Part shown: positions 4,954-9,773 of the stretch, one piece after another
Position numbering within the stretch: position 1 is the stretch's first letter
Layout of the letters: each line of letters opens with the position of its first letter
DNA from: Candidatus Thorarchaeota archaeon
GTDB lineage: Archaea > Asgardarchaeota > Thorarchaeia > Thorarchaeales > Thorarchaeaceae
Reading direction: 5' to 3'
Length of the DNA stretch: 9,773 nucleotides
Assembly: GCA_016840245.1 (NCBI GenBank)
Contig: JAEOST010000443.1
Location: 1 to 9,773, forward strand
Position numbers and translations under genes: made by a program
Notes under the pieces: model-generated
Seen by the model: the letters and a program-made list of their open reading frames with translations, nothing else
What the model was told of the DNA's origin: nothing
Database searches by the model: none

Positions 4954-6122
4954 TACCCGTTATCCTCTTCTTTCGCCTCTTCCTTAGCTTCCTCAGGTTC
5001 CTCTTCCTTGGTCTCAACAGTTCCACCATCAGTAGTGGGTGCAGGAGTAGATTCCGGTGCAGGAGTGAAGGTTGCTCCACCGTTAGGTTCAGGTCTTGTT
5101 TTGTGATAGAGGCTCTCCTTTCGTGTCTTTGTGAATTGTGTGACAGCTGTCCATGTAGCCGATCTATCTGCAAGAGGTGTCAATTTCTTGATTCTGAACA
5201 TAACAATAGCAGCCAAGTCGATTAGAATGATGTTCATAACTAGAAGAAGCAGTGAACCAACACCGATTCCCACAAGGATTGCACTCCCATAGACTGCACC
5301 TAAAGTTAGCATAAGAGCTGCATTTACTGCTGGCGGCATAAGAGCTGCTGAGATAGCAACACCAACCAGACTCGACATGTCTCCCTTAGTAACTGAAACT
5401 GCGACTGCAGGTCCAGAGATGATTGCTACACCTACATCTATGGCTGAAAATCCAGCTCGGCGAGTGATCTCTGTTACTGTGGGATTCAGCGGATTCATGT
5501 GGCCCTCTACCGTCAGAATCCAATCCCCTGTTGTTCCTAGAATAAGAATCGGCAATACTAACGCCATAACGATTCCAACTGCAAATGAGAGACCTAGCGA
5601 GATCAGCTCATTTACTGTTCCTTTTACAAACAGCTGTCTGTCCTTGACTACATACCCTAGTGCTACAGCCAGCATGGGTCCCATCAGAGGAGATAGTAGC
5701 ATTGAAGCGACGATGACTGTTGTGTTGTTCTGTATCAGACCAAAACCAGCCATTGCAGCTGCCAGGATCGAGAAAGCAATGAAATCGAAGCTCAATGAAG
5801 ATTGCTTCTTCACGTTCTCATAGATCTCTTCAACTGCCAGTGTCGCATCTCTCTGAATCTTAGGATCACTAGTTTCTTCTGCTTCCCGTGGAAGAGTTGC
5901 TTTCAGGTCAAGGATGTCAATGAAACCATATTCCACACCCACTCCCCTGCTCTTCAGTTTCTCAATTGCTTCATTCACTTGAGCATCAGGAATTCTAAAG
6001 TACAGTAGATGGGCATTGTCAGTGTTCATCTTCGTTACGTTGTTGATACCTAACGTATCTATTACAAAATCAAACACTGCTTCAGTCTTTTCGTAGGGTA
6101 CAGTGATTTGCACCTGTTTCAC
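4953..6122 (-). CDS. DUF389 / TIGR00341-type integral membrane protein
   Basis: The 389-residue protein has three parts. Residues 1-75 form a small alpha/beta domain (KQVQITVPYEKTEAVFDF...). Residues about 110-312 are the DUF389 membrane core with the hallmark motifs SMLLSPLMGP (140-149) and GVAISAALMPPAVNAAL (254-270), and roughly six hydrophobic segments. Residues about 335-389 are a low-complexity tail rich in Pro, Thr, Glu and Lys, which I do not expect in the core family. The family is widespread in archaea and bacteria with no settled function; transport has been suggested. The start is GTG at 6122: a TGA lies in frame 9 nt upstream, and GGGAG at 6133-6137 is 10 nt away. It leads a two-gene unit with the downstream methyltransferase and is divergent from the LysE-type gene. 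Confidence 0.88.
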   Translation of the reverse strand: MKQVQITVPYEKTEAVFDFVIDTLGINNVTKMNTDNAHLLYFRIPDAQVNEAIEKLKSRGVGVEYGFIDILDLKATLPREAEETSDPKIQRDATLAVEEIYENVKKQSSLSFDFIAFSILAAAMAGFGLIQNNTTVIVASMLLSPLMGPMLAVALGYVVKDRQLFVKGTVNELISLGLSFAVGIVMALVLPILILGTTGDWILTVEGHMNPLNPTVTEITRRAGFSAIDVGVAIISGPAVAVSVTKGDMSSLVGVAISAALMPPAVNAALMLTLGAVYGSAILVGIGVGSLLLLVMNIILIDLAAIVMFRIKKLTPLADRSATWTAVTQFTKTRKESLYHKTRPEPNGGATFTPAPESTPAPTTDGGTVETKEEEPEEAKEEAKEEDNG

Positions 6123-6132
6123 AGATGGTCAT

Positions 6133-6137
6133 CTCCC
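6133..6137 (-). promoter_or_regulatory. Ribosome binding site supporting the GTG start of the DUF389 gene
   Basis: GGGAG on the minus strand is 10 nt before the GTG at 6122. With the in-frame TGA just upstream, it leaves GTG as the only sensible start. Confidence 0.55.
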
Positions 6138-6187
6138 ATGTTAATTCCGGAGCTTCTTTGGAGAGCTATTAAGGGTTTCTGGGAAAG

Positions 6188-6198
6188 CATATTTTTAG
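6188..6198 (-). promoter_or_regulatory. Candidate TATA box for the DUF389-methyltransferase operon
   Basis: CTAAAAATATG on the minus strand is a good TATA-like match. Initiation about 25 bp downstream would leave a leader of about 45 nt before the GTG at 6122. A second, weaker candidate, CCTTAATAG, lies nearer the gene around 6168-6176. Confidence 0.45.
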
Positions 6199-6204
6199 TA
6201 GTTG

Positions 6205-6220
6205 TAATACCATTAATACC
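6205..6220. repeat. Direct repeat TAATACC-AT-TAATACC in the divergent promoter region
   Basis: Two exact 7-bp copies (6205-6211 and 6214-6220) lie between the back-to-back TATA-like boxes of the DUF389 and LysE-type genes. The 9-bp period is close to one helical turn, as expected for tandem protein sites. It may also be chance in A/T-rich DNA. Confidence 0.35.
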
Positions 6221-6222
6221 AG

Positions 6223-6229
6223 TTTTTAA
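6223..6229 (+). promoter_or_regulatory. Candidate TATA box for the LysE-type gene
   Basis: TTTTTAA lies about 70 bp before the ATG at 6296, directly after the TAATACC repeats. It would give a leader of about 45 nt. It is only a moderate match. Confidence 0.3.
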
Positions 6230-6295
6230 CCGTTTGCGCATTAAACACCAAGCTTTTCTTTGAAATGAGTCTAGCGAATCACAGAGGAAGAAAGA

Positions 6296-6991
6296 ATGGG
6301 TGTCATAGAGGTAGTAATTGTCCTTGCAGGCTGGTTTGTTATCTCCCTTAGTGGAGCATTGGCCCCTGGACCACTCTCTGCGGCAGTCATTCAACAAGCA
6401 AGTAAACGTGGGCGACTCCATGGAATGTTACCTATGGTTGGTCATTCTCTCGTTGAACTAGTCATAGTTGTGGCTATCATTCTGGGTGTCAACTCTTCAG
6501 TAATTGATCCTTACACAGATATTCTCATGGGAGTTGGTGGTGTTATCATAATTCTGTTCGGCTTGGTAGCTCTCCGCGATTACAAACAGGAAGCGGTCGA
6601 ATCTGAAACCGAGACAAAACATGAATTGACTGCATCATCTGCAATAGGAGCAACAACACAGGGAGCCCTTGTTAGTATCTTTTCACCGTATTTTCTGCTC
6701 TGGTGGATTGCGGCAGGTTTCACTGCAATCAATTTTCTACTTGAGAGTGTTGAATGGAGTTTAGGCGCTGTTCTCATCGCTGGCATATTGATCTATTTCA
6801 CTCACATATCCACAGACCTCATCTTTGGTGCTTTTCTCTCAGTTGGAGCCACTTATGGCAGTGAAAAAGCTCAGGTTGATTCGCAGGCTGGTCGACTCAA
6901 TCTGGTCAACATCGGGATTGGACTGTTTCAGATAGCATTTGGAATATTCTTCATCTGGCTAGCAATTCCAGGGCTTTTCTTTGGCTCTTAG
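6296..6991 (+). CDS. LysE/RhtB-type small-molecule exporter
   Basis: The 231-residue membrane protein fits the LysE translocator family in length and plan, with about six hydrophobic segments (roughly 5-30, 44-66, 73-94, 122-150, 152-178 and 207-229). The family motif ALAPGPLSAA covers residues 21-30. GHSLVEL (49-55) follows on the second helix, and the SPYFLLWW motif (130-137) opens the second half. A hydrophilic loop lies at about 95-115. Members export amino acids or similar small molecules; the substrate cannot be predicted here. The ATG at 6296 is preceded by AGGA (6285-6288) with 7 nt spacing. It is divergent from the DUF389 operon and shares its control region. The next gene on the same strand starts 57 bp later but appears to have its own promoter. 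Confidence 0.88.
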   Translation: MGVIEVVIVLAGWFVISLSGALAPGPLSAAVIQQASKRGRLHGMLPMVGHSLVELVIVVAIILGVNSSVIDPYTDILMGVGGVIIILFGLVALRDYKQEAVESETETKHELTASSAIGATTQGALVSIFSPYFLLWWIAAGFTAINFLLESVEWSLGAVLIAGILIYFTHISTDLIFGAFLSVGATYGSEKAQVDSQAGRLNLVNIGIGLFQIAFGIFFIWLAIPGLFFGS

Positions 6992-7016
6992 ACACTTGTT
7001 CTATTATCCAGAAATC

Positions 7017-7025
7017 ATAAGTATA
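7017..7025 (+). promoter_or_regulatory. Candidate TATA box for the surface protein gene
   Basis: ATAAGTATA is centred about 27 bp before the GTG at 7048. That is the usual TATA-to-initiation distance in archaea, so the transcript could begin at or very near the start codon. Confidence 0.4.
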
Positions 7026-7047
7026 CCCAAATTGTCAAGGACATTTG

Positions 7048-9567
7048 GTGTTTCGCGTGGTTTCTAAAAGGAACATATGCATATTTCTAGCGCTGACATT
7101 TATGTTGGCTAGCTCATCATTTGTAGTTGAGTTTCAACATCAAACTCATGTTACTTTGACCCAGCAATTCCAGATTTCTAATGGCACTACTCCTATCCTG
7201 ATTGATAGCGATGCCGTCTTTGATGCAACTGCAATCGCAAACGGATGGGACGGTGGCGGAAATGCTACACATCCATATCTCATTGAAGGACATGCGATTG
7301 ATAAGTTAGGTGTTGCTGGTGCTTGTATCAGCATTAGTCACACAACTAGGCACTTCATCATTCGCAACTGCAATTTAACGGGTGCGACCTATGGCTATCA
7401 AGATGCTGGAGTGTTTCTTGACAATGTCACCAATGGTGTTATTTCAGAGAACAACTTACATTACAACGAGGCAGGTGTTTGGCTTGACTCTAGTAGCGGT
7501 ATTGTAGTGATCAATAACACAATGATTGGTAACGACATAGCTGGAATGTACATCATCGGCGCACCATCTAATACCTACACCAACAATTCGATTGAAGGGG
7601 GGGCTAGGCTTCTATATTCTGGTGGTAACACCTTTATCAACAACACCCTGACTGATGGCGGGCTTGATTTTGCAGGCTACGATCTGGTTGATTTCAGTCA
7701 GACATTTGTCAGTGGTAACACCGTCAATGGAAAACCTCTCATCTTTTTGGAGGGTCAAATGGGTGGCACTGTACTAACTGGTGCAGGGCAGGTAATTTTG
7801 GTCGATTGCGACTCTGTTACTGTGGAAGACCAAGTGATTGAAAGTGCCACTAATGGAATCTGCATTTACCATTCACCCAACACAGTGGTGACCAACAATA
7901 CTCTGACTGGAAATTACATGGGTATCCACACTGAGCATTCATCGAATTTGGAGATATTTGATAATAATTGCACAGCCAACACAAGATGGGGCATGTACCT
8001 ATCGTATGCGACCGATGCTGAGGTGTATGAAAACTTCTGCAAAGATAACGTAGCACTAGGATATCTTGGAGTAGGAATCTACATACCGTACACTCACATG
8101 CCTACTGTGCATAACAACACTTGCATAGAGAATGACTTCGGTATACAACTGTACTCCAATACAAATTATGCACTTATCGCAGACAACAACTGCAGTTTCA
8201 ACACACTTGGTATCAATATAATGTCAGGACATGACAACACAGTTCGTGATAATATTCTTGTTGAAAACTCAGAACGTGGTATTAGCACTACATCGAGTTC
8301 GTATGACAATGTGATAACTCAGAACTACCTCTTCAACAACAGATGGGGAATTTTGATTTCCCAATCCCAGTCAAACGATGTAATTGACAATACTATCTCT
8401 GCACCTTCTGTGGGTGACTCATATGGTGTAATGATATCTCAAGGTGGAAATCACATTGTATCAGCTAACGAGATTGATGTCACAGCGTATGCAATCACTC
8501 TCGAAGACTCTGAGGATAACACACTGAATCACAATAACCTGACTAATAATGGGTACTCGATATTCTCAGTTAATACAAACAGAACAGAGATCCATAGTAA
8601 CTTCTTAGTCGGTGCATGGCAAATTGGTCTTTTCCTTGATAGCACTACATCCGACAACAATGTCACGTGGAACATAATCATGGACTGTGCTAAGAATGGG
8701 CATATCGATGGTATCAACAACCTGATTGATTACAACTATTGGAGCAACTACACAGGAACTGATGGAAATGGAGATGGTATTGGTGATACATTCCATCCGA
8801 TTCCTGGCGATGCATCAGACGCTGACTGGCATCCACTCATGTATGTCCCAGAGGTTCCCACATGGGTCGAGGTTCCTATGGACCAGTACATCGAACTTGG
8901 GGAAGCTTTCTCATATGACCTCAACGCAACAGTGAGTTCAGTTCTCGGTGATTGGTCAATAGATGATGAAGTGAATTTCTCAATCAGCCCAACGGGAATC
9001 ATAACGAATGTCATAACTCTGACAGCGGGAGACTACCATATTGTTGTTCAAATAACAGACATCTATGATACTCCATTGATTGGTACGTTCACAGTCCATG
9101 TAGTTGACTCGGTGGACCCAGAATGGATTACGGTGCCTGTGGACCAAATCCTCGAAGAAGGAGAGACCCTCTCCTATCAGTTGGAAGCCTTCGACATCTC
9201 TGGATTTGTCAGTTGGTCGGTGAACAATACACTGGACTTCACAATATCTGCAACCGGTCTTTTAGAGAGCATTGGAATCTTAGGTCCTGGAGTATATCCT
9301 CTTCGAATCACTGTAACAGATCCCTCTGACAACTCTATACACTCCGAAATTGAAATTGTTGTAAATGCATCAACTACAACCATCACACCTACACCAACCA
9401 CAACATCGCCAACTGATACGACTACACCCACACCAACAACTCCAGACCCAGGAGCGGAAGGTCTTGGGTACCTGATGTTAGGAGTTGGGACTGGCTGTGC
9501 TTTCTTGGCAATGGCTGGAATATACAAACTATGGAGTTCTAAGAAACTAGTTGGAGCGAAGAAGTAG
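7048..9567 (+). CDS. NosD-like right-handed beta-helix surface protein with two Ig-like domains and a membrane anchor
   Basis: The 839-residue protein is exported. A basic N-terminus and hydrophobic run ICIFLALTFMLASSSFVV form a signal peptide. Residues about 40-560 are a right-handed parallel beta-helix of the NosD/PbH1 type, with repeated INNTM, TNNTLTG and HNNTC-like turns, and the entry motif NATHPYLIEG. The helix ends with NYWSNYTG (563-570) and a DGNGDGIGD loop (572-580) that fits a DxNxDGxxD calcium site. Two related Ig/cadherin-like domains follow (about 603-688 and 690-774), then a Thr/Pro stalk (776-800), one membrane helix (about 805-828) and a basic tail. About 19 N-glycosylation sequons are visible. 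GTG at 7048 is chosen because AAGGA (7037-7041) is 6 nt away; TTG at 7045 and GTG at 7057 are alternatives. It probably faces the outside of the cell; the ligand or substrate is unknown. Confidence 0.87.
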   Translation: MFRVVSKRNICIFLALTFMLASSSFVVEFQHQTHVTLTQQFQISNGTTPILIDSDAVFDATAIANGWDGGGNATHPYLIEGHAIDKLGVAGACISISHTTRHFIIRNCNLTGATYGYQDAGVFLDNVTNGVISENNLHYNEAGVWLDSSSGIVVINNTMIGNDIAGMYIIGAPSNTYTNNSIEGGARLLYSGGNTFINNTLTDGGLDFAGYDLVDFSQTFVSGNTVNGKPLIFLEGQMGGTVLTGAGQVILVDCDSVTVEDQVIESATNGICIYHSPNTVVTNNTLTGNYMGIHTEHSSNLEIFDNNCTANTRWGMYLSYATDAEVYENFCKDNVALGYLGVGIYIPYTHMPTVHNNTCIENDFGIQLYSNTNYALIADNNCSFNTLGINIMSGHDNTVRDNILVENSERGISTTSSSYDNVITQNYLFNNRWGILISQSQSNDVIDNTISAPSVGDSYGVMISQGGNHIVSANEIDVTAYAITLEDSEDNTLNHNNLTNNGYSIFSVNTNRTEIHSNFLVGAWQIGLFLDSTTSDNNVTWNIIMDCAKNGHIDGINNLIDYNYWSNYTGTDGNGDGIGDTFHPIPGDASDADWHPLMYVPEVPTWVEVPMDQYIELGEAFSYDLNATVSSVLGDWSIDDEVNFSISPTGIITNVITLTAGDYHIVVQITDIYDTPLIGTFTVHVVDSVDPEWITVPVDQILEEGETLSYQLEAFDISGFVSWSVNNTLDFTISATGLLESIGILGPGVYPLRITVTDPSDNSIHSEIEIVVNASTTTITPTPTTTSPTDTTTPTPTTPDPGAEGLGYLMLGVGTGCAFLAMAGIYKLWSSKKLVGAKK
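9376..9441 (+). repeat. ACACC-rich low-complexity stretch encoding a Thr/Pro stalk
   Basis: Repeated ACACC/ACAACT units encode about 22 residues made almost only of Thr and Pro. Such stalks lift surface domains away from the membrane and are commonly O-glycosylated. The DNA is also prone to copy-number slippage. Confidence 0.6.
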
Positions 9568-9602
9568 GGGATATCGCACAGGACACGTTAGAGCGGATGG
9601 AA

Positions 9603-9615
9603 TTTTCCTTCCCTT
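9603..9615 (+). terminator. Possible pyrimidine-rich terminator after the surface protein gene
   Basis: TTTTCCTTCCCTT lies 36 nt past the stop at 9567. Archaeal transcription commonly ends at T-rich tracts without a hairpin. The tract is interrupted by C, so this is a weak call. The rest of 9568-9697 shows no gene or RNA that I can support. Confidence 0.25.
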
Positions 9616-9697
9616 GATGGTTCTGTGCCTTCCCAATCGTCAGATTGCTAAGAGATTCATCACATCAATTAATTAGGAACTGAGCATTCGCTAACTT

Positions 9698-9702
9698 AGG
9701 AG
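9698..9702 (+). promoter_or_regulatory. Ribosome binding site for the last, truncated gene
   Basis: AGGAG, within TTAGGAGTGA, lies 10 nt before the TTG at 9713. There is no ATG or GTG at a comparable distance, so it identifies TTG as the start. Confidence 0.5.
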
Positions 9703-9712
9703 TGAGTCTTTC

Positions 9713-9773
9713 TTGAAAGCACGCAAGGTATTCGCAGTTGTATTAGTTGCAACATTATTCTTAGTTCTTCAGA
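9713..9773 (+). CDS. N-terminus of an exported or membrane protein (3' truncated by window edge)
   Basis: From a TTG start the first 20 residues read KARKVFAVVLVATLFLVLQ after the initiator. This is a basic start followed by a long hydrophobic core, exactly like a signal peptide or first membrane helix. AGGAG is 10 nt upstream. The gene follows the large surface protein on the same strand after a 145-bp gap, so it may be another cell-surface protein, but nothing beyond the leader is visible and the family cannot be told. Confidence 0.6.
   Translation, partial: MKARKVFAVVLVATLFLVLQ

Noticed and set aside
5377..5823. A 148-codon plus-strand open frame opposite the DUF389 gene
   Set aside because: It mirrors the membrane core of a clearly recognisable protein on the other strand and has no start signals or family motif.
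6119..6421. A minus-strand open frame spanning the divergent promoter region
   Set aside because: It overlaps the start of the LysE-type gene and the control region, and its product has no protein-like character.
8748..9014. A minus-strand 88-codon open frame
   Set aside because: It is the shadow of the calcium loop and first Ig-like domain on the plus strand.
9177..9527. A 116-codon minus-strand open frame with Val/Gly repeats
   Set aside because: The repeats are the complement of the Thr/Pro stalk and Ig-like coding sequence of the surface protein.
9568..9712. Possible tRNA or structured RNA in the last intergenic stretch
   Set aside because: No T-loop GTTCRANNC, acceptor pairing or strong hairpin is visible.

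Overview
The window looks like archaeal chromosomal DNA. Several genes are preceded by A/T-rich TATA-like boxes about 20-50 bp upstream of their starts. Many have GGAG-type ribosome binding sites, and GTG and TTG starts occur. The gene content also fits: KaiC/GvpD-like ATPases, a stand-alone CheY-like receiver, an ArsR-type winged-helix regulator with a long helical tail, and a large NosD-like beta-helix surface protein with about 19 N-glycosylation sequons, a Thr/Pro stalk and a C-terminal membrane anchor. The style of that surface protein reminds me of Asgard (Thorarchaeia-type) genomes. This is an impression from familiarity, not a proven assignment; a Thermoplasmatota-like archaeon is the main alternative.

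Layout. Positions 2-187 hold the 3' end of an unidentified plus-strand gene. Positions 315-2900 are a tightly packed plus-strand cluster: a two-domain KaiC/GvpD-like ATPase whose second domain has lost its P-loop; a 33-codon ORF (1710-1811) with a good ribosome binding site; a CheY-like receiver; and a KaiC-fold protein lacking both Walker motifs. The cluster meets a minus-strand ArsR-type regulator (2903-3619) tail to tail, with 2 bp between the stop codons. Upstream of the regulator lie a possible 46-residue ORF and a control region with two clear inverted repeats. A 105-residue protein of unknown function (3921-4238) follows on the minus strand. Next is a minus-strand pair read in the order DUF389/TIGR00341 membrane protein (4953-6122), then isoprenylcysteine-methyltransferase-like membrane protein (4332-4940). 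A divergent promoter region (6123-6295) separates this pair from a plus-strand LysE/RhtB-type exporter (6296-6991). The large surface protein fills 7048-9567. A second secreted or membrane protein begins at 9713 with a TTG start and signal-peptide-like residues, and runs off the window.

How the genes may work together. The first cluster reads as a signal-transduction unit: one probably active P-loop ATPase, a phospho-receiver and a pseudo-ATPase of the same fold, with no histidine kinase in the window. The remainder concerns the membrane and cell envelope: a DUF389 membrane protein, a membrane methyltransferase, a small-molecule exporter and two exported proteins. I see no rRNA, tRNA, CRISPR array, insertion sequence or replication origin. 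The most novel items are the KaiC-like/receiver/pseudo-KaiC operon with its embedded small ORF, and the inverted repeats in front of the ArsR-type gene.
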